A DNA stretch of 64,000 nt from Bradyrhizobiaceae bacterium (GCA_020544565.1 CP078014.1:1986016-2050015), one strand, 5' to 3'. Counted from the first letter of the stretch, positions 36,099-45,363 are shown. The notes: generated by a model from the sequence alone, not told the origin. Numbers and translations: made by a program.

Positions 36099-38489
36099 TC
36101 ACCCGTTGTCTTTTTGAGTCCGCGCGGCTTCAACCAGCCGGAAGATCCGTTCCGGGGTCGCCGGCAACGTATCGATCTCGATTCCCAGCGGCGACAAGGC
36201 GTCCGAAACAGCGTTGGCGACAGCCGCCGGCGCACCGATCGTGCCGCCCTCGCCCATGCCGCGGAAGCCGCCGATCGTGTTGGGCAAATCCGCCTCGATA
36301 TGAACGATTCCGATGGATGGGATATTGGTGGCGACTGGAACGAGGTAGTCCGCGAGGCTGGCCGTCACGCACTGGCCCTGATCGTCATGGACGACCTCCT
36401 CAAGCAACGCCGCGCCAATGCCCTGCGCGACCGCGCCCTGAACCTGGCCATCGACGATCATCGGATTGATGATTCGTCCGCAATCCTCCGCCACAACGTA
36501 GCGCTTGACCGTGACGCCGTAGGTATCCGGGTCGATTTCCACCATGGCGAGATGGGTGGATGAGCAGGCCGTTCCAAGATAGGGGTCGTATGTTTCCGAC
36601 GCGACCAGATCCTCGCGCTGATCGTGCGGGATTGCGCCCATCTGGGAATAGACCGCGTTCGCGACCTCCTTGAACGTCATCGACACGTTGGAATTGCGCG
36701 CGCGAATGATGCCCCCCGCGGCTTCCAGCTCGTCGACGGGCTGTTGCATCAGATATGCGGCGGCCTTGAGAACCTTGGCCTTGACCACGTGCGATGCCTT
36801 GGTCGCGGCTCCTCCCCCCAGCACAGCGGACCGGCTGGCGTATGTTCCCGTGCTCATCGGCACCAGCGCGCTGTCGCCGTGCTGCACCTCGACATCTTCC
36901 ATCCTGCAGCCGAGTTCGTCCGCGATGATTTGCGCGAGCGTTGTCTCCAGTCCCTGACCATGAGACGAAATACCGAACGCGGCGGTAATGGCGCCCGTCG
37001 CGTCGATCCGGATCGTCGACGTTTCAGTGCCTGTATTGATCGGCATGCCCGGCGCCACGGAGATGCGCGAGCCGATCCCGGTCAGTTCGGCGTAGCTCGA
37101 CAGGCCGATGCCGACCCAGCGACCTTCGCTGCGCGCCTGATCCCGCTCGCGCACAAGATCCGGGTAGTTGACATAGTTGCACGCGCCTTCAAGGCACTCC
37201 AGGAATGCCGACTTGTCCCAGATGATGCCCGACGCGGTCCGGTAAGGAAACTCCTCGGAGCGGACCAGATTCCGGCGGCGCATTTCAGCGGGGTCGAGTC
37301 CGATCTTGCGCGCCGCCATGTCAATGAGGCGCTCCATCGCAAACGTCGATGACGGCCGGCCGACGCCGCGATAGGGGCCTGTCGGCGGCTTTGGCGTCAA
37401 CACGCCGCGAATGCGGCCGCGATAATGCTCCATCCGATACGGCCCCGGCAGGAAGCTGACGACCTGAACGGGTTCGAGCGCGCCGGTCCAGGGATAGATC
37501 GAGTAGGCGCCGATATCGCCGATCACGTCGGCGCGGAGCCCAAGCAGCCTGCCTTCCCGATCGACCGCAAGCTCCGCATCGATCAGTTCATCGAAGGCCT
37601 GACTGGTTGCCGACAAATCCTCGAGCCGATCGGACACATACTTGACCGGCCGCCCGAGTTTGCGGGCCAACACACAAACCAGCATTTCCTCGTGATAGAG
37701 CGATCCCTTGCCGCCGAAACTGCCGCCGACATCCGGGGCCACGACCCGAAGCCGGCTGCCCGGCAAATCCAGACATCCTGACAGCACATCGCGAATGACG
37801 CCGGGAATATTCGTCGACGAATGCAATGTCAGCGCCAGGCGGCGCCGATCCCATTCGGCCAGGTACGAGCGGTTCTCCATCGCCACGGCCGTCTTGCGCG
37901 TCATGCGAAGGACCGCTTTGACCGTCACCGGCGCTTCGGCGATGACCCTGTCGATGTCACCGCGCGCAAACTCGCGCGAGATGATGACATTCGTTCCGGC
38001 TTCTTCGTGAAGCAGCGGCGCATCATCGGCCACCGCATCCACCTGCCGGATTGCAACCGGCAACGGCTCATACGCGATGGAAATATGTTCGAGTGCATCC
38101 TCCGCCGCATAACGACTTTCCGCGAGCACGGCGACGACCGGCTCGCCGACGTAACGCACCTTGCCCCGGGCGAGCGGCCAGATCGGCGTCGCGTAGTAAT
38201 TTTTCATCTTCGACGTCGGCACCGCCGGCTTGACGTCGCCGTCGATATCCGTTGCGTCGAAAATCGCGACGACCCCCGGCACCGAAAACGCGTCGCCGAC
38301 ATCGATACTGCAAATGCGCGCATGCGGCTGATCGCTGCGTCGCAGCGCAACGTGGAGCGTTCCGGGCGGCGTCATGTCGTCGACATAGCGGCCGGTTCCG
38401 GTCAGAAGCCGCGGATCTTCCGTTCGCTTGATGCGCTGCCCCACCAGCTTGGGCCGCAGTTCAACCGCTGCGTTTTCAAACGTCTTCAT
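36099..38489 (-). CDS. Xanthine dehydrogenase-family molybdenum hydroxylase, large subunit (CoxL-like)
   Basis: 796 residues from the ATG at 38489, preceded by GGAGGCG. It carries the molybdopterin-cytosine-dinucleotide-type domains: PRLLTGTGRYVDDM...ALRRSDQPHARI at the N-terminus, DVGGSFGGKGSLYHEE, PTGPYRGVGRPSSTFAMER, and the catalytic Glu747 in GMGEGGTIGAP. The CO-dehydrogenase signature AYxCSFR is absent (GPYRGVGRP instead), so this is not a true CO dehydrogenase. Related enzymes hydroxylate N-heterocycles, aldehydes or caffeine. It forms a three-subunit enzyme with the two genes just upstream. Confidence 0.88.
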   Translation of the reverse strand: MKTFENAAVELRPKLVGQRIKRTEDPRLLTGTGRYVDDMTPPGTLHVALRRSDQPHARICSIDVGDAFSVPGVVAIFDATDIDGDVKPAVPTSKMKNYYATPIWPLARGKVRYVGEPVVAVLAESRYAAEDALEHISIAYEPLPVAIRQVDAVADDAPLLHEEAGTNVIISREFARGDIDRVIAEAPVTVKAVLRMTRKTAVAMENRSYLAEWDRRRLALTLHSSTNIPGVIRDVLSGCLDLPGSRLRVVAPDVGGSFGGKGSLYHEEMLVCVLARKLGRPVKYVSDRLEDLSATSQAFDELIDAELAVDREGRLLGLRADVIGDIGAYSIYPWTGALEPVQVVSFLPGPYRMEHYRGRIRGVLTPKPPTGPYRGVGRPSSTFAMERLIDMAARKIGLDPAEMRRRNLVRSEEFPYRTASGIIWDKSAFLECLEGACNYVNYPDLVRERDQARSEGRWVGIGLSSYAELTGIGSRISVAPGMPINTGTETSTIRIDATGAITAAFGISSHGQGLETTLAQIIADELGCRMEDVEVQHGDSALVPMSTGTYASRSAVLGGGAATKASHVVKAKVLKAAAYLMQQPVDELEAAGGIIRARNSNVSMTFKEVANAVYSQMGAIPHDQREDLVASETYDPYLGTACSSTHLAMVEIDPDTYGVTVKRYVVAEDCGRIINPMIVDGQVQGAVAQGIGAALLEEVVHDDQGQCVTASLADYLVPVATNIPSIGIVHIEADLPNTIGGFRGMGEGGTIGAPAAVANAVSDALSPLGIEIDTLPATPERIFRLVEAARTQKDNG

Positions 38490-38532
38490 CCGCGACACGC
38501 CTCCGCAAGGCAGCCCTTCAGCCAATGATACC

Positions 38533-39015
38533 TCACCGCAGCGGCCCTCTTTCGCGCGCCAGTTCACGCACCGCGTTGACGATGTGCTCGTAGCCGGTGC
38601 AACGACAGATATTTCCGGAAAGAGCTTCCCGAATTTCGTCATCGGTCTCGAGGCTGTGATGACGCAGCATATCGGTGATGGTCATGATGAACCCCGGTGT
38701 GCAGAAACCGCACTGAAGACCGTGATGATCGCGGAAAGCGCGCTGGATCCGCCCCAGGTCTTCGACGCTGCCCTGCCCTTCGACCGTTTCGATATCCGCT
38801 CCGTTGGTCTGGACCGCGAGCGTCAGGCACGAGCGCGCGCTGCGTCCATCCAGCAGCACCGTGCACGCGCCGCACACACCGTGCTCGCATCCGACATGCG
38901 TTCCGGTCAGGCCGATCTCGTGACGGAGAAAATCCGACAGCAGCATGCGCGGCTCGACGCGGCGCGTATAGGACAGGCCGTTGATCGTCACCGTGATGTC
39001 AACCTGTTTGTCCAT
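38533..39015 (-). CDS. Molybdenum hydroxylase iron-sulfur subunit (CoxS-like)
   Basis: 160 residues from the ATG at 39015, overlapping the stop of the FAD subunit (TGATG). Two [2Fe-2S] clusters are evident: a plant-type site Cys43, 48, 51, 63 (CEHGVCGACTVLLDG...SC) and a helical-bundle site Cys102, 105, 137, 139 (CGFCTPGFIM...GNICRCTGY). It shuttles electrons from the Mo centre to FAD. Gene order FAD-FeS-Mo on the minus strand is the common Cox M-S-L order. Confidence 0.92.
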   Translation of the reverse strand: MDKQVDITVTINGLSYTRRVEPRMLLSDFLRHEIGLTGTHVGCEHGVCGACTVLLDGRSARSCLTLAVQTNGADIETVEGQGSVEDLGRIQRAFRDHHGLQCGFCTPGFIMTITDMLRHHSLETDDEIREALSGNICRCTGYEHIVNAVRELARERGPLR

Positions 39016-39890
39016 CAGGCTGCCCTCGCATCCGCACGCGACCATGCATCCGACAATGCGCGACGAGACAGAGCGCCAGCCAGATGGCGCCGATAGTCCG
39101 CCGATCCATTGAGATCCGAATTCGGCGTGATCTGCGCACGCAACGCTTCGACCACCTCGTTGATCAGCGCATCGGACAATTCCCGACCATCGATCATCGC
39201 CTCCAGCTCCGGCATCCGCATCGGCATCTCCCCGACCCCCATGAGAGCAATCCGGGTGTCCGATGCGACGCCATCCCGTCGCGCCATGGTCACCGCCACC
39301 GCAGCGAGAGCATAGTCCCCGTGGCGCCTGGCGAATTCTTCAAAGGCCCAACCCGTCCCGATCGGGAGCGCATCGACCTCGATCTCCGTGACCATCTCGT
39401 CCGGTTCAAGAGACGTCACCAGCGAAGTCACAAAGAAATCCCGCGCTGCCACCACGCGCGCGCCTCTCTCAGAACTGACATGGACAAGCCCGTTCAGCAA
39501 CAACGTCATCATGGGCATCTCCGCCGCCGGATCGGCGTGACAGACGCTGCCGCAAAACGTCCCCCGGTTTCGAACCGTCAGATGCGCCACATGCTTCATC
39601 GCGTGGTGGAGGACGGGAATCCGGTCGGCAATCACGGCGTCCGTGGCCGTGACGCGATGGCGGACCAAAGCTCCCAATGCAAGCCGATCACCGCGCGGCT
39701 CGATGCGATCGAGGCCAGGAATCCGATTGATATCGACCAGGACGGATGGCTTCACCAGCCGGAAGTTCATCATCGGCATCAGACTCTGACCGCCGGCAAT
39801 GATCTTCCCGTCGCCACCGGCCTGAGCCAGCATCCGCACGGCGTGTTCGATGCTCTCCGCACGAACGTAGTCAAACGAGGCTGGCTTCAT
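39015..39890 (-). CDS. Molybdenum hydroxylase FAD-binding subunit (CoxM-like)
   Basis: 291 residues from the ATG at 39890; a TTG ten codons upstream is possible. KPASFDYVRAESIEHAVRMLAQ and the FAD motifs IIAGGQSLMPMMNFRL (AGGxS) and GTFCGSVCHADPAAEMP are typical, followed by the CO_deh_flav_C domain (DYALAAVAVTMARRDG). It passes electrons from the FeS subunit to an acceptor. First gene of the hydroxylase operon; the promoter region contains motif site C. Confidence 0.9.
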   Translation of the reverse strand: MKPASFDYVRAESIEHAVRMLAQAGGDGKIIAGGQSLMPMMNFRLVKPSVLVDINRIPGLDRIEPRGDRLALGALVRHRVTATDAVIADRIPVLHHAMKHVAHLTVRNRGTFCGSVCHADPAAEMPMMTLLLNGLVHVSSERGARVVAARDFFVTSLVTSLEPDEMVTEIEVDALPIGTGWAFEEFARRHGDYALAAVAVTMARRDGVASDTRIALMGVGEMPMRMPELEAMIDGRELSDALINEVVEALRAQITPNSDLNGSADYRRHLAGALSRRALSDAWSRADARAA

Positions 39891-39995
39891 AGCGACGCCC
39901 GATCCTGACTCACTCGTCAATGTGCAGTTCGCCGAGCTTCACAGTGCCCGACGCCATACCATCACAGAATGAGCCTCTATCATCAAGGATAGTGA

Positions 39996-40028
39996 CTTGC
40001 ATTACTGTACTAATATATGCGATGTCAA
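39996..40028 (-). promoter_or_regulatory. Shared regulon motif, site C (hydroxylase operon)
   Basis: On the minus strand ATTAGTACAGTAATGCAAG (40014-39996) has 3 mismatches in 19 to site B. TTGACATCGC (40028-40019) upstream is also shared with site A, but at a spacing shorter by 4 bases, so the exact -10 element is unclear. It lies about 105 bp upstream of coxM and on the other side upstream of the coxG-like gene. Confidence 0.6.
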
Positions 40029-40139
40029 GGTGCGCGCGCAAGCGCCATCACCCGCGAACCGGTTCCAGCTATCGCGTGATGTGCGTGAAACTACGTGCGC
40101 AAACCACGCGGCGATCGTGGCAGGCAGAGGAGAACCGAT

Positions 40140-40916
40140 ATGAAAATGACGGGACAACAGCAAATTCCGGCGAGTCGTGATGTCGTCTGGAAGGCTCTCA
40201 ACGATCCGGCGGTTCTTCAAGCCTGCATTCCCGGCTGTCAGGAGCTCGTCAAGCTCTCCGACACGCAGATGAACGCAACCGCGGTGATCAAGGTCGGCCC
40301 GGTCAGCGCGAAGTTTCAGGGCGCGGTCACCCTGTCCGATCTCGATCCGCCGAACGGCTATCGCATTGCAGGCGAAGGTCAGGGCGGTGTCGCCGGATTC
40401 GCCAAGGGCAACGCCGTCGTCCGGCTCGAAGCCGACGGCAACGCCACCCTCCTCCACTACGACGTGTCCGCGGAGATCGGCGGCAAGCTCTCGCAGCTCG
40501 GCGGCCGATTGATCGACGCGACGGCCCGGCAGATGTCGGCCGCGTTCTTCAAGCGCTTTGCGGAAGAAATCGCAAATCAGTCCGGCAACGGCCGCAACCC
40601 GCAGCCGCGGCCGGTGGCGGATCAAACGGCAGGACAAACGCCGCCAGCGGCAAACCCGCAACCGGCACGCCAAGGGCGTTCACCCGAGCCTGCCGCTGCC
40701 ACGTCCGGTCTGTTTGGAGGCAACGGCCTTGCCGGCCTGATCCTCCTTGCGCTCGTCATCGGCATCGGCTGGTACTTCCTGGGAGCCAACCTTCCCAAGC
40801 TCGTTCCAGTCGGCGGCAACCAAACGGTCTCTCCGGATTTCTTCAGTGCGGTTCTGCTCCTGATCGTCGCCGCGATCGGTTACCTGTTCGGCCGGCAACA
40901 AACCACCCGGCACTGA
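40140..40916 (+). CDS. CoxG-like SRPBCC protein with C-terminal membrane segments
   Basis: 258 residues from the ATG at 40140 (SD AGAGGAGA). The first 150 residues form a CoxG/SRPBCC domain (MTGQQQIPASRDVVWKALNDPAVLQACIPGCQEL). A Pro/Gln/Ala-rich linker follows, then two hydrophobic stretches (GLAGLILLALVIGIGWYFLGA and FFSAVLLLIVAAIGYLFG). CoxG-type proteins are associated with maturation or membrane anchoring of molybdenum hydroxylases, which fits its divergent position beside the hydroxylase operon. Confidence 0.85.
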   Translation: MKMTGQQQIPASRDVVWKALNDPAVLQACIPGCQELVKLSDTQMNATAVIKVGPVSAKFQGAVTLSDLDPPNGYRIAGEGQGGVAGFAKGNAVVRLEADGNATLLHYDVSAEIGGKLSQLGGRLIDATARQMSAAFFKRFAEEIANQSGNGRNPQPRPVADQTAGQTPPAANPQPARQGRSPEPAAATSGLFGGNGLAGLILLALVIGIGWYFLGANLPKLVPVGGNQTVSPDFFSAVLLLIVAAIGYLFGRQQTTRH

Positions 40917-41073
40917 ATGCCTTTGAAAACGAAAAGGCCGTGCAGGAACGGTCGCGCAACCGTCGCACGCATGCGTCCCTTTGACCGGTAACGGGCGCAG
41001 AACAACACTAATCTGTCGAATGATTTGTCGAACAGATGTCGAATGTTCTCTTTTGTTCTTCTCGCTGGAAATG

Positions 41074-41096
41074 AAAAAACCGCTGTTTTCCAGCGG
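41074..41096 (-). terminator. Rho-independent terminator of tRNA-Lys
   Basis: Read on the minus strand: stem CCGCTG / CAGCGG with loop GAAAA, followed by TTTTTT. It lies 9 bp downstream of the tRNA 3' end. Confidence 0.85.
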
Positions 41097-41104
41097 CTTG
41101 CGGG

Positions 41105-41180
<76 letters not shown>

Positions 41181-41301
41181 GGATCCAACCGGAATTCCCT
41201 CACGGGACGGCGTCGTTTAGCAAAGCGGACCACGCATGTCCAGCAATGTGACGACATTTTTCCGCAGGGGAAACGAAATGAATTCGCGCCCCCGGAAAAG
41301 C

Positions 41302-41329
41302 GAAAACCGCCGGAAAGCCGGCGGTTTTC
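41302..41329 (-). terminator. Perfect hairpin downstream of the Spy-like gene
   Basis: GAAAACCGCCGG / CCGGCGGTTTTC with a 4-base loop; a TTTTC tail is available in either direction. It lies about 60 bp beyond the stop codon of the gene ending at 41388 and separates it from the tRNA. Confidence 0.75.
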
Positions 41330-41387
41330 TTGGATGAACCGATGATCTGCGGGCGCCTGAGGCGCCCGGCTTCCCTCATGCGCCTTG

Positions 41388-41966
41388 TCAGCCGCGCCCG
41401 CCGCGCCAGCCGCGGTGATGCCGACCGTGATTCCTGTCGCCATCCCGGCCGCGCTCGAAGCCGCGTCCGAACCAATCGCCACTGCCGCCCAGCCGGGTCA
41501 GAACCGAGAAACGGCGCTTCTGGCCCTCATCGAGAGTCTTGTAGAGCGGCTCGGCGGCATCCGCGATCTTCTTCAGCCCCGCCGCGGTCGCCGTCATGCT
41601 GTCAACCTGCGAGCGCACGCGCGCCACCGGATCGGGCGGCGTGCGGTTGGCCGGCTGCGCGTTATCGCCCGCGCCCTGCTGCCGCCGCTCTGCCCGGCGG
41701 GCATCGCGCTCGCTGATGCGGGCATCCCGCTCCGCGGCACGCTGCTTGGCGAAATCGCGCAGCGCTGTTTCGACCGGCGGCCACAGCTTTTCCTGATCCG
41801 CCGTCAGTTGCAGCCCGGCCTTGATCGAAGCCATCCGCGCATCCAGGAACGCTGCCCGGTCTTCGGTGCTCACCCGGGGAGGCTGAGGCGAGCGATTCTG
41901 TGCGTAAACCGCCTGGGAGCCGAGGATCGTGACCGCCGCGACGGCGGCGAGGACTGCTTTTTTCAT
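41388..41966 (-). CDS. Periplasmic Spy/CpxP-like LTxxQ protein
   Basis: 192 residues with a clear signal peptide (MKKAVLAAVAAVTILGSQAVYA) and SD GGAGATACGAC. The LTADQEKLWPPVETALRDFAKQRAAERDARISERDARRAERR segment carries the LTxxQ motif and a long charged helix, as in Spy/CpxP chaperone-like proteins. The motif YKTLDEGQKRRF repeats it near the C-terminus. The last 35 residues are Gly/Arg/His-rich. Probably a periplasmic stress or metal-responsive protein; smaller cousin of the protein at 13531. Confidence 0.8.
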   Translation of the reverse strand: MKKAVLAAVAAVTILGSQAVYAQNRSPQPPRVSTEDRAAFLDARMASIKAGLQLTADQEKLWPPVETALRDFAKQRAAERDARISERDARRAERRQQGAGDNAQPANRTPPDPVARVRSQVDSMTATAAGLKKIADAAEPLYKTLDEGQKRRFSVLTRLGGSGDWFGRGFERGRDGDRNHGRHHRGWRGGRG

Positions 41967-41985
41967 GTCGTATCTCCAAAGTAGA

Positions 41986-42013
41986 AGTGCCCGGAGGATG
42001 ACACCCGGGCACT
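41986..42013. terminator. Hairpin between dctM and the Spy-like gene
   Basis: AGTGCCCGG / CCGGGCACT, 9-bp perfect stem. It is 41 bp downstream of the dctM stop and 20 bp upstream of the Spy-like start. It could terminate dctM or affect the leader of the next gene; the T-rich side is on the plus strand. Confidence 0.5.
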
Positions 42014-42053
42014 CTTTTACAACTTAAGCTTTGGATACGTTGGTGAACGCCCG

Positions 42054-43382
42054 TTAATACAGCATGCCGAGCGCACGCGGCAGCCACAATGAAATCTCCG
42101 GGATGAAGGTGACGACGCCGAGGAACATCAGCATCGTCAGCAGCCACGGCCACACCGCGACCGTCAACTCCGTGATGCCCATCTTGGCGATGCCCGAGGC
42201 CACATACAGATTGAGGCCGACCGGCGGGTGGCACATGCCGACCTCCATGTTCACCACCATCAGGATGCCGAGATGCACCGGGTGGATGCCGAGCTTGACC
42301 GCGATCGGGAACAGAATCGGCGCGGTGATCAGCACGATGGAACTTGCCTCCATCACGTTGCCGGCAATGAGCAGCAGGACGTTGACGAAGATCAGGAACG
42401 TCACCCAGTTGACGCCCTTATCCAGCATCCACGCGGTCAACTGCTGCGGAATCTGCTCGCTGGTCATCAGGAACGAGAACAGCACCGCATTGGTGATGAT
42501 GTAGAGGATCATCGCGCTCATGTTCGCCGAGCCGAGCAGCACGCGCGGAATGTCCGTCAGCTTCAGGTCCTTGTAGACGAAGACCGCGATGAAGAACGCA
42601 TACACGGCGCTGACGGCCGCGGCCTCAGTCGGGGTGAACAGGCCGGCGTAAATGCCGCCAAGCACCAGCACGATCAGCGACAGTCCCCAGATGCACTCGC
42701 GGAACGCCTTGAAACGCTCCCCCCAGCTCGCGCGCGGGAGGCGCGGGTAGTCGAACTTCCAGGCGCGGTAGACGGTGGTGAGGCCGAGCAATGTCGCCAG
42801 CATCAGGCCGGGCACCACGCCCGCCATGAACAGCTGGCCGACCGACGCCGACGTCACCCGTTCGCCGCCCGGGCCGAACGCCACGCTGCCGCCGGTCGCC
42901 ACCGCATAGATCACCATCACGATGGACGGCGGGATCAGGATGCCGAGCGCGCCCGACGTGGTGATGACGCCGGCGCCGAACTGCTTGGGAAATCCCTGTT
43001 TCACCATCGCCGGCAGCATGATCGAGCCGATGGCGATGACGGTGGCCGGCGACGATCCGGAAATGGCCGCGAACAGCGCGCACGCCATGACGCCGGCGAG
43101 GCCGAGACCGCCATGCCAGTGCCCCACCATGGAGGTGGCGAAATTGATCATGCGCCGCGCGACGCCGCCATGGGTCAGGAAGTTTCCGGCAAGGATGAAG
43201 AACGGGATCGCCATGATCTCGAAATTCTCGATGCCGGTGAACAGCTTCAGCGCCACCGCCTCGATCGGCACGTTGGTGAGCAGAAACAGGAAGGTCAGCA
43301 CCGTCAGGCCGAGCGCGATCGAGATCGGCATGCCGGTGAGCATGAGCGCGATGAGAAGGACGAAGATGAATAAGGTGGTCAT
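42054..43382 (-). CDS. dctM: TRAP transporter large permease (DctM)
   Basis: 442 residues with about 12 hydrophobic segments. TGMPISIALGLTVLTFLFL, ENFEIMAIPFFILAGNFLTHGGVARRMINFA, AISGSSPATVIAIGSIMLPAMVKQGFPKQFGAGVITTSGALGILIPPSI and the C-terminal EVGMCHPPVGLNLYVASGI are DctM hallmarks. It forms the Na+-driven channel of a tripartite ATP-independent transporter for a C4-dicarboxylate or similar acid. It overlaps dctQ by 4 bp. Confidence 0.93.
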   Translation of the reverse strand: MTTLFIFVLLIALMLTGMPISIALGLTVLTFLFLLTNVPIEAVALKLFTGIENFEIMAIPFFILAGNFLTHGGVARRMINFATSMVGHWHGGLGLAGVMACALFAAISGSSPATVIAIGSIMLPAMVKQGFPKQFGAGVITTSGALGILIPPSIVMVIYAVATGGSVAFGPGGERVTSASVGQLFMAGVVPGLMLATLLGLTTVYRAWKFDYPRLPRASWGERFKAFRECIWGLSLIVLVLGGIYAGLFTPTEAAAVSAVYAFFIAVFVYKDLKLTDIPRVLLGSANMSAMILYIITNAVLFSFLMTSEQIPQQLTAWMLDKGVNWVTFLIFVNVLLLIAGNVMEASSIVLITAPILFPIAVKLGIHPVHLGILMVVNMEVGMCHPPVGLNLYVASGIAKMGITELTVAVWPWLLTMLMFLGVVTFIPEISLWLPRALGMLY

Positions 43383-44032
43383 CGCGCACCCTCGGGCGTC
43401 GGGCCGACGGAGTCATCCACCTCGATGCCCTCGACTTGCGTATGATCGTGGTGCGGCAGCTCACCCGTCTTCCAGTATTGCCAAGCGACCTGGAGAAAAC
43501 GGAAGCACATCAAATAGGAGCCGAGCGGAATGCACAAATAGACGATCCAGCTCGGCCATTCGAGATCGGGGGTGGTCTGGTCAGTAAATGACAGGCCGAT
43601 CACGAACTTCGCGCCCATGGTGCCGATGATGCCGGTGAACAGCGCCCCGCACAGCAGGCCGAACAGCAGCACCATCTTGCGCCGCTCCGGCTTCAGCGCC
43701 AGGACGAGAACATCGACGCCGACGTGGATGCCGGTGCGAACGCCATAGGCCGCGCCGAACTTGGCCATCCACACGAACATGTAGATGCACAGCTCCTGCG
43801 CCCACGACAGATGAATGCCGCTGAGAAACCGATAGATCGCCATCGCGCCCGGCCAGGTGCGGTGGGCGACGACGAAATCCGTCGTGTAACGGTGCGCGAC
43901 GGCGACGAAGATCACCAGCGTTGCCGCTGCGATCAGCGTTGCGATCAGGGTTTCCTCAAGACGATCGAGGATCCGCAACAATAATTTCAAGGCTGGCCCC
44001 CGCTGTCCCCACCCAGTCTTCCCCCGAATCAT
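43379..44032 (-). CDS. dctQ: TRAP transporter small permease (DctQ)
   Basis: 217 residues from the ATG at 44032; the longer frame upstream is unsupported. Four membrane helices are visible (LIATLIAAATLVIFVAVAH, LCIYMFVWMAKFGAAYGVRTGIHVGVDVLVL, MVLLFGLLCGALFTGIIGTM, WIVYLCIPLGSYLMCFRFL). The WAQELCIYMFVWMAKFGAAYGVRTGIH region is conserved in DctQ. The C-terminal 25 residues are acidic and cytoplasmic. The insert between helices 1 and 2 (HRYTTDFVVAHRTWPGAMAIYRFLSGIHL) is longer than in short DctQ proteins. Confidence 0.88.
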   Translation of the reverse strand: MIRGKTGWGQRGPALKLLLRILDRLEETLIATLIAAATLVIFVAVAHRYTTDFVVAHRTWPGAMAIYRFLSGIHLSWAQELCIYMFVWMAKFGAAYGVRTGIHVGVDVLVLALKPERRKMVLLFGLLCGALFTGIIGTMGAKFVIGLSFTDQTTPDLEWPSWIVYLCIPLGSYLMCFRFLQVAWQYWKTGELPHHDHTQVEGIEVDDSVGPTPEGAR

Positions 44033-44165
44033 CCGCGCGGCCGCGCGTTCGATTCCCTGCCAGCACCCGGCTCGTCCCTGCGAGCGGGATGTGGCCCTGA
44101 CAGGCCGGGCCACATCCCTCTCTTACAGATGACCGCCGATCGGCTGGTCTTCTTGATTGGACGCC

Positions 44166-45167
44166 TCAGTTCGATTTGGCGCCGGCTTCCTTCTTGAACG
44201 CCGCGATCAGGTCCTTGCCGACGCGCGACGCCATTTCCTGTGTGACCGGTTCGAGCGCCTTCATCCACTCGGCCTTCTCCGCCGCCGTCTGCTCGTGGAA
44301 GGTGGTGGTGCCGGCCTTCTTCATGGCCACGATGGCGTCGTCGTTTTCCTTCTGCGAGATGCCGTTGGCGAACTCGGTGGCTTCCGCCATGGCCTTGTCA
44401 ACCTGCGTGCGCACGTCGGGCGGCAGGCCGTCCCAGAACTTCTTGTTCACGATCACCGCATAGCCGATATAGCCGTGGTTCGAGATCGTCATGTACTTCT
44501 GCACTTCGTGCATTTTCTGGGTGTAGACGTTCGACGGCGTGTTCTCGTTGCCGTCGACGACGCCGGTCTGCATCGCCTGATAGACTTCGGAGAACGCCAG
44601 CACCTGCGGGATCGCGCCCAGCGCGCGGAACTGGGCGTCCAGCACCTTCGACGACTGGATGCGCATCTTCAGGCCCTGGAAATCCTGCACATGGATCAGC
44701 GGCCGGTTGGCGGTCATGATCTTGAAGCCGTTGTCCCAGTAAGCGAGGCCGGTGATGCCCTTGGGCTCCAGCTTGGCCAGCAGGCCCTTGCCGATCGGTC
44801 CCTTGGTGATGCGCGCCAGCGCCGCCTTGTCCGGCAGGATGTACGGCAGGTCGAACACCTCGAATTCCTTGACGCCGAGCGGGCCGAATTTGGCCAGCGA
44901 CGGCGCCAGCATCTGCACCGCGCCGAGCTGCAGCGCCTCGACCTCTTCCTTGTCCTTGTAGAGCTGCGAGTTGGGATAGACCTCAACCTTCACCTTGCCG
45001 TTGGTGTATTTCTCGGCAAGCTCCTTGAACTTCTCCGCGCCCTGCCCCTTGGGCGTGTTCGGCGCCACCACGTGGCTGAACTTGATGATGATCGGGGACT
45101 GGGCCGCGGCCGGTCCGATGAGGGCGAGCGTCGCGACCGACGCCGCGATGGCGATGAGTTTTTTCAT
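44166..45167 (-). CDS. dctP: TRAP transporter substrate-binding protein (DctP)
   Basis: 333 residues from the ATG at 45167 with SD GGGAGGAAAA. Signal peptide KKLIAIAASVATLALIGPAAA, then IIIKFSHVVAPNTPKGQGAEKFKELAEKYTNGKVKVEVYPNSQLYKDKEEVEALQLGAVQM, the standard DctP opening. The Arg in MRIQSSKVLDAQFRALGA is the carboxylate-binding position expected in family members that bind organic acids. First gene of dctPQM. Confidence 0.92.
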   Translation of the reverse strand: MKKLIAIAASVATLALIGPAAAQSPIIIKFSHVVAPNTPKGQGAEKFKELAEKYTNGKVKVEVYPNSQLYKDKEEVEALQLGAVQMLAPSLAKFGPLGVKEFEVFDLPYILPDKAALARITKGPIGKGLLAKLEPKGITGLAYWDNGFKIMTANRPLIHVQDFQGLKMRIQSSKVLDAQFRALGAIPQVLAFSEVYQAMQTGVVDGNENTPSNVYTQKMHEVQKYMTISNHGYIGYAVIVNKKFWDGLPPDVRTQVDKAMAEATEFANGISQKENDDAIVAMKKAGTTTFHEQTAAEKAEWMKALEPVTQEMASRVGKDLIAAFKKEAGAKSN

Positions 45168-45188
45168 TTTTCCTCCCGAGACAATCTT

Positions 45189-45216
45189 GGGAGTCCCCGG
45201 CAAGACCGGGGCTCCC
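45189..45216 (-). promoter_or_regulatory. Hairpin in the dctP 5' leader
   Basis: Near-perfect stem GGGAGTCCCCGG / CCGGGGCTCCC with loop CAAGA, 22 bp upstream of the dctP start. On the transcript the CTCCC of this stem could also pair with the SD GGGAGG, so the fold might influence translation. Confidence 0.45.
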
Positions 45217-45303
45217 TGATTTCAGACGAACCGGATCATCGCAGGACGAAACGGTCAAGACCATTGCCCGTTAGAAGGGGGTATTATTTGGAATACCGCA
45301 ACG

Positions 45304-45336
45304 CAAAACGCGGCGCCCCGATCGGGACGCCGCGTT
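45304..45336 (-). terminator. Rho-independent terminator of leuA
   Basis: Minus strand: AACGCGGCGTCCC / GGGGCGCCGCGTT, 13 pairs with one mismatch, loop GATC, followed by TTTGC. It lies 28 bp after the leuA stop. Confidence 0.8.
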
Positions 45337-45363
45337 CATATGGATTTCAGACAGAAGGTCCCG

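Noticed and set aside
36099-39890. Carbon monoxide dehydrogenase
   Set aside because: The subunit layout is CoxMSL-like, but the form I active-site loop AYxCSFR is absent, so only the general molybdenum hydroxylase family is claimed.
39015-39920. TTG start of the FAD subunit at 39920
   Set aside because: No ribosome site is visible before it, and the family N-terminus begins at the ATG 39890 (MKPASFDYVRA).
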